Shown here in pieces: positions 40,948 to 50,012 of a DNA stretch of 64,000 nt. How positions within the stretch are numbered: position 1 is the first letter of the stretch; each line of letters opens with the position of its first letter. A program made the position numbers and the translations under genes. The notes beneath the pieces were generated by a model that made no database searches, was not told the DNA's origin, and was given only the letters and a program-made list of their open reading frames with translations. The stretch is from Ectothiorhodospira shaposhnikovii (GTDB lineage Bacteria; Pseudomonadota; Gammaproteobacteria; Ectothiorhodospirales; Ectothiorhodospiraceae), in contig NZ_JAJMLZ010000005.1 of NCBI RefSeq assembly GCF_022227765.1, positions 1-64,000 on the forward strand. The letters are read 5' to 3'.

Positions 40948-41891
40948 CCATCCGAGGTGACACGCCGGTGCGCATCCTGATTGCCGAGGACGACCTGACC
41001 TCCCGCACCCTGCTGGTATCGCTGCTGGAGAAAGCGGGACATGAGGTGATCGAGACCCGGGACGGCATGGAGGCCTGGCGGATGCTGCGGATGCCCGACG
41101 CCCCCCGACTGGCGATCCTCGACTGGATGATGCCGGAGATGGACGGCATCGACGTGGTGCGCAGGGTGCGCGGCCTGCGGACCGAGTTGCCCACGTTCAT
41201 CATCATGCTGACCTGTCGGGATACCAAGGCCGACCTGATCCACGCCCTGGACAGCGGCGCCGACGACTATCTGGTCAAGCCCTTCGATGCCGGCGAACTG
41301 CGGGCCAGGATGGGCGTGGGCATCCGGATCATCCAACTCCAGGAGGCCCTGTTGCAGAGCCGTGAAGACATGGCCTACCAGGCCACCCATGACCCCCTGA
41401 CCGGCCTGCCCAATCGCCGGGCCATCCTGGAACATCTGGAACGGGAGCGGGAACGCTGCATTCGCAATGGTGAAATGCTGGCCATCGGCATGTGCGACGT
41501 GGACCGGTTCAAGACCATCAACGACACCCACGGCCATCAGACCGGCGATGAGGTCCTGTGCGGGATTGCCCACCTGCTGCGCGAGAGTGTGCGATCCTAC
41601 GATGCCGTCGGGCGCCTGGGGGGTGAGGAGTTCCTGATCGTCGCCGCCATGCCGGTCGGTGCCGATCCCTGGCAACTGTTCGACAAACTGCGCCAGCAGC
41701 TGTGCAGGACCCCGATCGTGACCCGGGCCGGCGCCCTGCCCGTCACCCTCAGCATCGGCGTCTGCGCCGCCGCCAGGGACAGCAGCCTGGATGAAATGCT
41801 GGCCCTGGCCGATGAGGCCCTCTACCAGGCCAAGAGCCAGGGACGCAACCGTACCGTCTGCAATACCAGGCGCCCTCGGGAACCTGGATGA
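40944..41891 (+). CDS. Response regulator diguanylate cyclase (REC-GGDEF)
   Basis: 315-residue regulator. The receiver domain has phospho-acceptor D60 ([11 protein letters not shown]) and K at CKPFD-like [16 protein letters not shown] domain follows, with active-site GGEEF and an intact inhibitory I-site (RSYD five residues before GGEEF). It should make cyclic di-GMP when phosphorylated, by the preceding hybrid kinase (4-nt overlap). It lies directly upstream of bchE, separated by the bchE promoter. Confidence 0.9.
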   Translation: MTIRGDTPVRILIAEDDLTSRTLLVSLLEKAGHEVIETRDGMEAWRMLRMPDAPRLAILDWMMPEMDGIDVVRRVRGLRTELPTFIIMLTCRDTKADLIHALDSGADDYLVKPFDAGELRARMGVGIRIIQLQEALLQSREDMAYQATHDPLTGLPNRRAILEHLERERERCIRNGEMLAIGMCDVDRFKTINDTHGHQTGDEVLCGIAHLLRESVRSYDAVGRLGGEEFLIVAAMPVGADPWQLFDKLRQQLCRTPIVTRAGALPVTLSIGVCAAARDSSLDEMLALADEALYQAKSQGRNRTVCNTRRPREPG

Positions 41892-41921
41892 TACAAGCCC
41901 TTGACGCAGCGCATGTCCAGC

Positions 41922-41939
41922 TGTCCATCAAGGTTGACA
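41922..41939. promoter_or_regulatory. CrtJ/PpsR-type box at the bchE promoter
   Basis: TGTC-N10-GACA matches the known CrtJ/PpsR operator (TGT-N12-ACA; TGTC-N10-GACA in its fuller form). The right half is the end of the -35 element TTGACA (41934-41939), so binding would block RNA polymerase. CrtJ/PpsR is the aerobic repressor of bch, crt and puc genes in purple bacteria. The regulator gene itself is not in the window. Confidence 0.65.
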
Positions 41940-41963
41940 GTGCCAAAAATGCACGGGTACGAT
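41934..41963 (+). promoter_or_regulatory. bchE promoter (-35/-10)
   Basis: TTGACA (41934-41939) and TACGAT (41958-41963) are separated by 18 nt, 92 nt upstream of the bchE start. The consensus -35 overlapping a CrtJ-like box makes this the likely main promoter. Confidence 0.6.
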
Positions 41964-42054
41964 CGGGCATTCCGGGGAACTTAGGAACGCCCCGCCTGTC
42001 TTGTTCACCCGCGGGAGAACCCGAGGGTGATGAATCCTTTCGCGGGAGCAACGT

Positions 42055-43764
42055 ATGCGAATCCTCTTCGTCCATCCCAATTACCACTCCGGGGGCGCCG
42101 AAATCGCCGGTAAGTGGTCCCCCGCCTGGGTGGCCTATCTGGCCGGCTACCTCAAGACCCACGGTTACACCGAGTACGTCTTCGTCGATGCCATGACCGA
42201 CGACACCTCGGACGAGGATCTGCGCAGGATCTTCGCCGAAGCCCAGCCCGACATCATTGCCTGTACCGCCGTCACCCCCGCCATCTACAAGGCCGAACAG
42301 ACCCTCAAGATCGCCAAGGAGGCCTGCCCCAACGCCGTGACCCTGCTCGGCGGCATCCACGCCACCTTCATGTTCCAGCAGGTGCTCACCGAAGCCCCCT
42401 GGATCGACGCCATCGTGCGCGGCGAAGGCGAGGCCGTGGTGCTGGAAGTGGTCCGTGCCGTGGACGAGGGCCGCTGGGAATCGGGCCGTCAGGACATCAA
42501 GGGCATCGCCTACATTGAGGACGACAAGGTGGTCGCCACCCCCGCCGCGCCCACCATCCGCGACGTGGACTCCATCATCCCCGACTGGGGCGTGCTGGAC
42601 TGGAAGAAATACATCTACATCCCCATGGGCGTGCCGGTGGCCACCCCCAACATGGCCCGCGGCTGCCCCTTCACCTGCAGCTTCTGCTCCCAGTGGAAGT
42701 TCTGGCGTGACTACCGGGTGCGCGATCCCAAGAAGGTGGTGGACGAGATCGAGATCCTGGTGAAGGAACACGGCGTCGGCTTCTTCATCCTCGCCGACGA
42801 GGAGCCCACCATCAACAAGGCCAAGTTCGTGGAGTTCTGTCAGGAACTCATCGACCGCGACCTGGGCGTGCTCTGGGGCATCAACACCCGCGTGACCGAC
42901 GTCATGCGCGACGAAGACCTGCTGCCCTTCTACCGCAAGGCGGGCCTGGTCCATATCTCCCTGGGCACCGAAGCGGCGGCACAGCTCAACCTGGACATGT
43001 TCGTCAAGGAAACCACCGTGGCCCAGAACAAGCGGGCCATCGAACTGCTGCGCAATGCCGGCATCGTCACCGAGGCCCAGTTCATCGTCGGCCTGGAAAA
43101 CGAGACCGCCGAGACCCTGGAAGAAACCTTCCAGCTGTGCATGGACTGGAACCCGGACATGGCCAACTGGGCCATGTTCACCCCCTGGCCCTTCTCCGAC
43201 CTGTACACGGAGATGAAGGACAAGGTGGAGATCTTCGACTTCGAAAAGTACAACTTCGTGACCCCCATCATGAAGCCCAAGGCCATGACCCGCGGCGAAC
43301 TGCTGGACCGGGTGATGCACAACTACCGCCGCTTCTACATGAAGAAGGCCTTCCTGGGCTATCCGTGGGAAAGAAACCCGCTGCGCCGCAAGTACCTGCT
43401 GGGCTGCCTCAAGGCGTTCCTCAAGAGTGCCTTCGAGCGTCGCTTCTACGACCTGGGCAAGGCCGGCTACTGGGGTCCCCAGTCCAGAAAGACCGTGAAC
43501 TGGAACTTCGACACCTCCCGCACCCTGGTCAAGCCCGAGCCGCAGCTTGAGGAGCAGGTCATCAAGTGGAAGAGCGCACCGCCCCGCAAGCGGGCCGGTG
43601 CCAAGGGCGCCGCCCTCAAGGCCTGCGGTGGCGGCGACGAGCAGCTGCCGGAGAACACCTCCAGCACTGCCCAGCAGGTGAAGATCTGCGGCGGCGGGGA
43701 CCAGCAGCTGCCCGAGAGCATGGATGACGCCAAGATCAAGGAGAAGATCAAGGAAAACGCCTGA
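42055..43764 (+). CDS. bchE: Anaerobic Mg-protoporphyrin IX monomethyl ester cyclase
   Basis: 569-residue B12-binding radical SAM enzyme that closes the fifth ring of bacteriochlorophyll without O2. An N-terminal B12-binding-type domain (about residues 1-150) is followed by a radical SAM domain. That domain has the cluster cysteines C204, C208 and C211 (CPFTCSFC), and a C-terminal extension completes it. The C-terminus repeats a short motif twice: [10 protein letters not shown], then [10 protein letters not shown] about 20 residues later. Neighbouring cobalamin genes fit its corrinoid requirement. It has its own promoter with a CrtJ-like box and a terminator-like hairpin after it. Confidence 0.95.
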   Translation: MRILFVHPNYHSGGAEIAGKWSPAWVAYLAGYLKTHGYTEYVFVDAMTDDTSDEDLRRIFAEAQPDIIACTAVTPAIYKAEQTLKIAKEACPNAVTLLGGIHATFMFQQVLTEAPWIDAIVRGEGEAVVLEVVRAVDEGRWESGRQDIKGIAYIEDDKVVATPAAPTIRDVDSIIPDWGVLDWKKYIYIPMGVPVATPNMARGCPFTCSFCSQWKFWRDYRVRDPKKVVDEIEILVKEHGVGFFILADEEPTINKAKFVEFCQELIDRDLGVLWGINTRVTDVMRDEDLLPFYRKAGLVHISLGTEAAAQLNLDMFVKETTVAQNKRAIELLRNAGIVTEAQFIVGLENETAETLEETFQLCMDWNPDMANWAMFTPWPFSDLYTEMKDKVEIFDFEKYNFVTPIMKPKAMTRGELLDRVMHNYRRFYMKKAFLGYPWERNPLRRKYLLGCLKAFLKSAFERRFYDLGKAGYWGPQSRKTVNWNFDTSRTLVKPEPQLEEQVIKWKSAPPRKRAGAKGAALKACGGGDEQLPENTSSTAQQVKICGGGDQQLPESMDDAKIKEKIKENA

Positions 43765-43802
43765 GGCGCCGTCTGAACGACAGCCAGGGCCGTCATTGAC
43801 GC

Positions 43803-43826
43803 AAGGGCACCTTCCGGGGTGCCCTT
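43803..43826 (+). terminator. Terminator after bchE
   Basis: AAGGGCACC (43803-43811) pairs perfectly with GGTGCCCTT (43818-43826) across TTCCGG, followed by CGTCGTTT. This 9-bp GC-rich stem sits 39 nt after the bchE stop and before the cobQ array. Confidence 0.7.
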
Positions 43827-43914
43827 CGTCGTTTCAGGGCATCGCCTTGCCCAGGCCAAATGCCTGCCTGTATCTTGACCCATCGCCTTTACCGTCACTG
43901 CCCAGGTATACCCC

Positions 43915-45480
43915 GTGATCGAAGATCCCACCGCCCCCATCGACTTCCCCGCCATGCCCGATCCCAGTCCCCGCAAAGCCCGGGCACTGATGATCCAGGG
44001 CACCAGCTCCGACGTGGGCAAAAGCCTGTTGGTGGCCGGTCTGTGCCGGGCCTATACCCGCCGGGGCCTGACTGTGCGGCCCTTCAAGGCCCAGAACATG
44101 AGCAATAACGCCGCCGTCACCCGGGACAGCGACCTGCCACCGGGGCCTGACGGACAGATCCCCCGCGGAGAGATCGGCCGCGCCCAGGCCCTGCAGGCCC
44201 GGGCCTGCAAGGTGGAGCCCTCCATCCACATGAATCCTGTGCTGCTCAAGCCCCAGACCCTGATCGGCTCCCAGGTGGTACTGCGGGGGCGGGTGCTGGG
44301 CAACTGCCGGGCCAAGGTCTACCACAAGATGAAGCCCCAATTACTGCCGGCGGTGATGGACAGTTTCCACCGCACCGCCGCCCAGGCGGACCTGGTGTTG
44401 GTGGAAGGGGCCGGCAGCGGCGCCGAGGTATACCTGCGCAAGTCCGACATCACCAACATGAAACTGGCGCAACTGGCCGATCTGCCAGTGGTGATCCTGG
44501 GGGACATCGACCGGGGCGGCGCCCTGGCCGCCATCGTCGGCACCCATGCCCTGTTCAACGAATCCGAGCAGGCCCGGGTGGTGGGCTACATCATCAACAA
44601 GTTCCGGGGTGAACTGTCCCTGTTCGAGCCCGCCTGCGAACTGATGACCCAGCGCACCGGCTGGCCCTCGCTGGGAGTGCTGCGCTGGTTCGAGGGGGCC
44701 ACCCGCCTGCCGGCGGAAGACTCCCTGGCCCTGGAACGCCCCGCCGACGGAGAGGGCCGGGGTCTCAACATCGCCGTGCCCCAGCTCTCCCGGGTGGCCA
44801 ACTTCGATGACCTGGACCCGCTGGCGGCGGAGCCCGGTGTGAGCGTGCGCTGGGTGAAGCCGGGCAATCCCATCCCCCGGGATACCGACGTGATCATCCT
44901 GCCCGGCTCCAAGGCCACCCGCGCCGACCTGGAGGTGCTGCGACGGGAAGGCTGGGACATCGACATCCTCTCCCACGCGCGCCAGGGCGGCCGGGTGGTG
45001 GGCCTGTGCGCCGGCTTCCAGATGCTGGGCAGGGTGGTGCGGGACCCCCGGGGTATCGAAGGTGAACCGGGAGAAACCCCCGGGCTGGGCCTGCTGGATG
45101 TGGAAACGGAGATCGGCGCCGAGAAAAAGCTCATTGAACTGGATGCCCGGGACACCCTGAGCGGCTGCCGGGTCACCGGTTACGAGATGCACATGGGGCG
45201 TACCCACGGCCCCGGCCTGGAACGGCCCTGGCTGATGCTGGACGACGGCAACGGCAGCCCGCGACCGGAAGGCGCGGTATCCGCCGACGGCCGGGTCACC
45301 GGCGGCTATGTCCACGGCATCTTCGGGGATGACGGCTTCCGTGCCGCCTGGCTGTCACGGGTGGGCGCCCAGGCCTCCGCCCTGGATTACGAGGCGCGGG
45401 TGGAAGCGGCCCTGGAGGCCCTGGCGGATCACTGCGAGGAGAACCTGGACCTGGATGCCCTGCTGGCCCTGGCCCGGTAG
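43915..45480 (+). CDS. cobQ: Cobyric acid synthase CobQ (copy 1)
   Basis: 521-residue glutamine-dependent amidotransferase that amidates positions b, d, e and g of adenosylcobyrinic acid a,c-diamide. The N-terminal ATP-binding domain has the P-loop-like IQGTSSDVGKSLLVAGLCR, FKAQNMSNNAAVT and the catalytic D197-IDRGG motif. The glutaminase domain has nucleophile C365 (GLCAGFQMLG), GYEMHMG and YVHGIFGDDGFR. Length is near family average (about 500). The start is GTG at 43915; an ATG at 43954 is possible. A second CobQ-like gene begins 6 nt downstream. It heads a plus-strand cobQ-cobQ2-cobZ array. Confidence 0.93.
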   Translation: MIEDPTAPIDFPAMPDPSPRKARALMIQGTSSDVGKSLLVAGLCRAYTRRGLTVRPFKAQNMSNNAAVTRDSDLPPGPDGQIPRGEIGRAQALQARACKVEPSIHMNPVLLKPQTLIGSQVVLRGRVLGNCRAKVYHKMKPQLLPAVMDSFHRTAAQADLVLVEGAGSGAEVYLRKSDITNMKLAQLADLPVVILGDIDRGGALAAIVGTHALFNESEQARVVGYIINKFRGELSLFEPACELMTQRTGWPSLGVLRWFEGATRLPAEDSLALERPADGEGRGLNIAVPQLSRVANFDDLDPLAAEPGVSVRWVKPGNPIPRDTDVIILPGSKATRADLEVLRREGWDIDILSHARQGGRVVGLCAGFQMLGRVVRDPRGIEGEPGETPGLGLLDVETEIGAEKKLIELDARDTLSGCRVTGYEMHMGRTHGPGLERPWLMLDDGNGSPRPEGAVSADGRVTGGYVHGIFGDDGFRAAWLSRVGAQASALDYEARVEAALEALADHCEENLDLDALLALAR

Positions 45481-45485
45481 AGACC

Positions 45486-47045
45486 ATGCCCTCACTACCC
45501 TTCACCCCACTCCCGAACGCCACACCGGCCCGCGCCCGCATCCTCATGATCCAGGGCACCAGTGCCGACGTGGGCAAGAGCCTGCTGGTGGCGGGTCTGT
45601 GCCGGGCCTATACCCGCAGGGGTCTGACCGTGCGGCCGTTCAAGGCCCAGAACATGAGCAACAACGCCGCCGTCACCATCGACGCGGATGCCCCGCCGGG
45701 TCCCGACGGCAGCCCTGCCCGGGGGGAGATCGGCCGGGCCCAGGCCCTGCAGGCCCTGGCCTGCGGTGCCCCCTGCTCGGTGCACATGAATCCGGTCCTG
45801 CTCAAGCCCCAGAGCGACCTGACAAGTCAGGTGGTGCTGCGCGGCCATGTGCTCGGGAGCTGGGCCGCCGCAGATTACCAGGATCTCAAGCCCGGCCTCA
45901 TGCCCGCCGTCCTGGACAGCCTGCGGCGTCTGGCCGCCGAGGCGGATCTGGTGCTGGTGGAAGGGGCCGGTAGCGGCGCCGAACGCTATCTGCGGGCCCG
46001 GGACATCACCAACATGGGTCTGGCGGAGGCGGCGGACATCCCCGTGGCCCTGCTGGGGGAGGATGCCCGCGGAGGCATGACCGCCTCGGTACTGGGAGCG
46101 CACCAGCTATGGACGGCCTCGGAGCGGGACCGGGTGCGCGGCTATATCGTCAACCGCTTCCGCGGCGACCCGCGGATTTTCGATCCCGCCCGCGAGGACA
46201 TGACAGGGGCCACCGGCTGGCCCTGCCTGGGCCTGGTACGCTGGTTCGACGGCGCCGCCCGGCTGGCCCAGGAGGACTCCCTGGCCCTGGAACAACGCAG
46301 ATCCCGCACGGGATCGGGTCTGCTGATCGCCGTGCCCCGGCTGTCCCGCATCGCCAATTTCGACGACCTGGACCCGCTGGCGGCGGAGCCGGGTGTGAAC
46401 CTGCGCTGGGTCAATCCCGGCGAACCCATCCCACGGGCGGCGGACGTGGTCCTGCTGCCCGGGTCCAAGGCCACCCGCACCGACCTGGAGATGCTGCGGC
46501 GGGAGGGCTGGGACATCGACATCCTGGCCCACGTACGCCAGGGGGGCGGCGTGGTGGGGCTGTGTGCCGGCTACCAGATGCTGGGCAGGGTGGTGCGGGA
46601 CCCCCAGGGTCTGGAAGGCCCGCCCGGCGACACACCGGGCCTGGGGCTGCTGGATCTGGAGACCACCATCACCCGGGACAAGCGCCTGCTGGATCTGGAT
46701 CAGCTGGACCGTCGCAGCGGACAGCAGGTGCAGGGCTACGAAATGCACATGGGACGCACCACGGGGCCGGGACTGGCCCGACCCTGGCTCATGCTGGATG
46801 AGGGGCCGGAAGGGGCGGAGTCCGCCGATGGCCGGGTCATGGGGGCCTATGTGCATGGCCTCTTCGCCGGGGACGGCTTCCGCGGCCACTGGCTCCGGCA
46901 CATGGGGGGCGAGGCCGGCGAGCTGCACCATGCCAGGCAGACCCAGGCCACCCTGGACGCCCTGGCAGTGCAACTGGAAGAGGATCTGGACCTGGACCGG
47001 CTCTGGGACATCAGCCGCCCCATGGGCGCCCTGCCCCCGTCATGA
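45486..47045 (+). CDS. Divergent tandem CobQ paralogue
   Basis: 519-residue CobQ-type amidotransferase, clearly a duplicate of the preceding gene: the P-loop region (IQGTSADVGKSLLVAGLCR), FKAQNMSNNAAVT and the glutaminase motifs (nucleophile C360 in GLCAGYQMLG, YVHGLFAGDGFR) are nearly identical. The synthetase signature differs: copy 1 has DIDRGG, but this copy reads E192-D-A-RGG. The following segment (TASVLGAHQLWTASERDRVRG) also diverges. It may be a second amidase with altered specificity, a decoy or partner subunit. Start 6 nt after copy 1; stop overlaps the next gene by 4 nt. Confidence 0.85.
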   Translation: MPSLPFTPLPNATPARARILMIQGTSADVGKSLLVAGLCRAYTRRGLTVRPFKAQNMSNNAAVTIDADAPPGPDGSPARGEIGRAQALQALACGAPCSVHMNPVLLKPQSDLTSQVVLRGHVLGSWAAADYQDLKPGLMPAVLDSLRRLAAEADLVLVEGAGSGAERYLRARDITNMGLAEAADIPVALLGEDARGGMTASVLGAHQLWTASERDRVRGYIVNRFRGDPRIFDPAREDMTGATGWPCLGLVRWFDGAARLAQEDSLALEQRRSRTGSGLLIAVPRLSRIANFDDLDPLAAEPGVNLRWVNPGEPIPRAADVVLLPGSKATRTDLEMLRREGWDIDILAHVRQGGGVVGLCAGYQMLGRVVRDPQGLEGPPGDTPGLGLLDLETTITRDKRLLDLDQLDRRSGQQVQGYEMHMGRTTGPGLARPWLMLDEGPEGAESADGRVMGAYVHGLFAGDGFRGHWLRHMGGEAGELHHARQTQATLDALAVQLEEDLDLDRLWDISRPMGALPPS

Positions 47046-48436
47046 ACGATGTCCTGGTCATCGGCGGCGGCATCGCCGCCTTCTGTGCCGCCCTCGCCGC
47101 CCGCCGGGCCGGTGCCTCGGTGCAGCTGGTGGACAGTGCCCCCCGCCATCTGCTGGGAGGCAACGCCCGTCACTCCCGCAACCTGCGTCTGGTCCACGAC
47201 GCCCCCTCCCCCCTGTTCCCGGGTCGTTATACCGTGGAGGAGTTTCTCACCGACCTGCGGCGGGTCAGCGGCGGCCACATGGATGAAGATCTGGCCCGTC
47301 TGATGGCGGAGCGTTCCCGGGAATTACCTGACTGGCTGCAGGCCCAGGGCGTGAGGTTCCAGCCCACCGGCGACGGCATGCTTCCCTGGTCCTGCAAGAC
47401 CGCCTTCTTCCTGGGCGGCGGCAGGGCCATGATCAACGCCCTGGCCCGAACCGCCGAAGACCTGGGGGTGGAGATCCTGCACGACACGAAAGTTCTGGAT
47501 GTCCGGCTGCGGGCCGGGGACCACCACCACCTTCCGGCATGCCGGGAAGGGTCATCACTGACCCTCTCGGCCCGCACCGTGGTGATCTGCAGCGGCGGCT
47601 ATCAGGCCAACCCCGAGGCCCTGTCCCGGACCTGGGGCATCGATGCCGCGGCCTTCCTGGTCCGGGGCAGCCCCCATGTCCGGGGCGAGATCCTGCTGTC
47701 CCTGCTGGCCCAGGGTGCGGCGCCGGCGGGGGTTCCCGGGGCCTGCCATCTGGTGGCGGTGAATGCCATGGCCCCCGCCGCCGACGGCGGTATCGTCACC
47801 CGGGTGGACGGCATGCCCTGGGGCCTGGTGGTGGATCGGGACGGACGCCGCTTTCAGGATGAAGGGGCGGAGATCACCCCGCGCCGCTATTCCTTCTGGG
47901 GCCGCCGGGTGGCCCGCCTGCCCGGTGCCAGGGCCCACCTGATCCTGGACGCGACGGGACTGCGCCGGGCGCCACCCTCCATCTATCCCACCCACCGGGC
48001 GGATACCCTGGAGGCACTGGCCCGGACCCTGGCACTGAACCCGGCCATCCTGCGGGACACGGTGGATCGCTACCACGCGGCCCTGCGGCCCGATGGCCCG
48101 GAGGACGGCCACACCGAGGGCCTGGAACCGCCCAAGACCCGCCGCGCCCTGCCCCTGACCACCCCGCCCTTCCATGCCTGGACCATGGCCCCCGGCATCA
48201 CCTTCACCTGCCACGGCCTCAAGGTGGACGCACGGGCCCGGATCATGACGGTCGATGGCCGGCCCTGCGACGGTCTTCATGCGGCGGGGATGATCATGGC
48301 CCCCACCGTCCTGGGCACCGGCTACGTGGCCGGCGCCGCCCTGACCGTGGGCGCCGTGTTTGGCCGCATCGCCGGGGAGGAAGCCGCCCGCCGGGTCCTG
48401 ACACTGCGCCCCGAGGGAGAAAAATGCCTGAACTGA
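47042..48436 (+). CDS. cobZ: CobZ/TcuA-type FAD flavoprotein (precorrin-3B synthesis)
   Basis: 464-residue FAD-dependent oxidoreductase of the fumarate reductase/tricarballylate dehydrogenase family (N-terminal VIGGGIAAFCAALAARRAG; C-terminal GLHAAGMIMAPTVLGTGYVAGAAL). In Rhodobacter capsulatus a fusion of this domain with a TcuB-like Fe-S/heme domain, CobZ, converts precorrin-3A to precorrin-3B in place of CobG. Here the two parts are separate adjacent genes, so I assign this as the flavoprotein half. An ordinary tricarballylate dehydrogenase TcuA is the alternative, made less likely by the cobalamin neighbours. Overlaps the CobQ paralogue by 4 nt and the next gene by 13 nt. Confidence 0.8.
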   Translation: MNDVLVIGGGIAAFCAALAARRAGASVQLVDSAPRHLLGGNARHSRNLRLVHDAPSPLFPGRYTVEEFLTDLRRVSGGHMDEDLARLMAERSRELPDWLQAQGVRFQPTGDGMLPWSCKTAFFLGGGRAMINALARTAEDLGVEILHDTKVLDVRLRAGDHHHLPACREGSSLTLSARTVVICSGGYQANPEALSRTWGIDAAAFLVRGSPHVRGEILLSLLAQGAAPAGVPGACHLVAVNAMAPAADGGIVTRVDGMPWGLVVDRDGRRFQDEGAEITPRRYSFWGRRVARLPGARAHLILDATGLRRAPPSIYPTHRADTLEALARTLALNPAILRDTVDRYHAALRPDGPEDGHTEGLEPPKTRRALPLTTPPFHAWTMAPGITFTCHGLKVDARARIMTVDGRPCDGLHAAGMIMAPTVLGTGYVAGAALTVGAVFGRIAGEEAARRVLTLRPEGEKCLN

Positions 48437-49569
48437 GCCCCCCGGATTCCTCCACAACGCTCGCCGAGGCCCGGCGGGTGATGAACCTGTGCAACGTCTG
48501 CAGCTACTGCACCGGCTACTGCGCCGTGTTCCACGCCTCGGAACGGCGCCCGGACCTCACCCGGGACGACCTCCATTACCTGGCCAACCTGTGCCACAAC
48601 TGCCGGGCCTGCTGGTATGCCTGCCAGTACGCCCCGCCCCACGAATTCGCCATCAACGTGCCCGCCACCCTGGCCCGGGTTCGCCACGACAGCTACCGCC
48701 GTTACGCCTGGCCCCGTGCCTTCGCCGCCCTGCTGGCCCGCAGCGGTCCGGCCACCCTCATGGTGAGCCTGGTCGCCACCCTGCTGATCCCCCTGCTCAC
48801 GTTGATACTGGTGCCCTGGGACACCCTGTTTGCCGTGCACCGGGAGGCAGGGGCCTTCTACGCGGTGATCCCCTGGGGGGTAATGACCACGGTGGCCCTG
48901 ATCACCCTGGGCACATCGGTGCTGGCCCTGGGCATCGGGGTGGCCCGTTTCTGGCGGGACATCGGTCGGGGCGCACCGCCGGCCTCATCCTGGTGGCGGG
49001 CCCTGCCCCGGGCGGCGGCGGACCTGCTCACCCTGCGCAACCTGGACGGCGGGGGCGGCGGCTGCAATGACGTGGACGGGCGTTTTACCCAATGGCGACG
49101 AGGCTTTCACCATGCCCTGTTCTATGGTTTCCTGCTGTGCCTGGCCTCCACCACGGTGGCGGCCGGCTATCATCACTTCCTGGCCCTGGAAGCACCCTAC
49201 CCCTTCTTCAGCCTGCCGGTGCTGCTGGGCACGGCGGGGGGTGTCGGCATGATGGCGGGAACGGCCGGGCTGGTGTGGGTGAAACGGCGGGGGGACCCGG
49301 CACCCACCGCGGCGGAAACCCTGCCGGCGGATTACGCCCTGCTGGGTCTGCTGTTCGCGGTGGCCGCCACCGGCCTGGTACTGCTGGCCCTGCGGGAGAC
49401 CGCGGCCATGGGGCTGTTGCTGGCCCTGCACCTGGGCACGGTGCTGGGCTTCTTCCTGCTGGTGCCCTACAGCAAGTTCGTGCACGGGGCCTACCGGGGG
49501 GCGGCACTGCTGCGTCGAGCCATGGAGCAACACCATGGCCCTGGAACCGGAATCACGGCCAAGGAATGA
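48424..49569 (+). CDS. CobZ/TcuB-type Fe-S membrane subunit
   Basis: 381-residue protein. The N-terminus carries two [4Fe-4S]-type cysteine sets (C23, C26, C29, C33 and C57, C60, C63, C67), each CX2CX2CX3C. The rest contains about six hydrophobic helices with histidines that could bind heme b (GYHHFLALE; LALHLGTVLGF). This is the TcuB layout and equals the C-terminal half of R. capsulatus CobZ. With the preceding flavoprotein it should form the membrane-bound precorrin-3B synthase. Overlaps the flavoprotein gene by 13 nt; last gene of the cobQ array. Confidence 0.8.
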   Translation: MPELSPPDSSTTLAEARRVMNLCNVCSYCTGYCAVFHASERRPDLTRDDLHYLANLCHNCRACWYACQYAPPHEFAINVPATLARVRHDSYRRYAWPRAFAALLARSGPATLMVSLVATLLIPLLTLILVPWDTLFAVHREAGAFYAVIPWGVMTTVALITLGTSVLALGIGVARFWRDIGRGAPPASSWWRALPRAAADLLTLRNLDGGGGGCNDVDGRFTQWRRGFHHALFYGFLLCLASTTVAAGYHHFLALEAPYPFFSLPVLLGTAGGVGMMAGTAGLVWVKRRGDPAPTAAETLPADYALLGLLFAVAATGLVLLALRETAAMGLLLALHLGTVLGFFLLVPYSKFVHGAYRGAALLRRAMEQHHGPGTGITAKE

Positions 49570-49591
49570 GCATTCAGGTGCCGTTCGATAC

Positions 49592-49936
49592 CTATGACGG
49601 CCGCCACACCTCATAGCCGCAGCTCCAGCAATGGTGCAGGGCTTCGCGCCCGGCCCCTTCAGCACGCTCCCGCACCCGCCCCTTGACCGCATACAGTCCC
49701 CGCAGGGTGCAGCGGGGGCATTTCAGGGCATCGCCTTCCTGCTCCAGGGTCTCGGGGTTTGCGTCGGCCTTGTCTTCGGTGACGACATCACCGGCCATGT
49801 CCGCCGACAGGCGGTTCAGGTCGTCCCCGAGGGCGACGATGAGTTCCGTGGCCCGGGGATTGCCGTCACCGACGGCGGCCTGCAGTTCATCCAGACGACG
49901 CTGCAGGGCGGAGAGGCGGTTGCGGATATCGCTCAT
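49592..49936 (-). CDS. Small zinc-ribbon protein
   Basis: 114-residue soluble protein. The N-terminal half is helical (SDIRNRLSALQRRLDELQAAVG, likely a short coiled coil). The C-terminal half carries two cysteine pairs, CPRC and CWSC, spaced like a zinc ribbon. The ATG at 49936 is set by AGGAGA 7 nt upstream. It lies downstream of cobA on the same strand and tail-to-tail with cobZ. I do not recognise the family. A link to cobalamin synthesis rests on position only. Confidence 0.6.
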   Translation of the reverse strand: MSDIRNRLSALQRRLDELQAAVGDGNPRATELIVALGDDLNRLSADMAGDVVTEDKADANPETLEQEGDALKCPRCTLRGLYAVKGRVRERAEGAGREALHHCWSCGYEVWRPS

Positions 49937-50012
49937 GAGATCTCCTGGATGCGTTGGCTGGCACTGATTGTTGAACGGCGGCATGCCGTGGGCAAGCCTT
50001 TCCCGTCGAGGC

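Noticed and set aside
43915-47045. Duplicated cobQ as an assembly artefact
   Set aside because: The copies differ at many positions, including the catalytic signature, and have different lengths and flanks, so they are true paralogues.
47042-49569. Tricarballylate catabolism genes tcuA/tcuB
   Set aside because: The proteins fit, but there is no tcuC or tcuR, and the overlap and setting are those of cobalamin synthesis; CobZ is the better reading.
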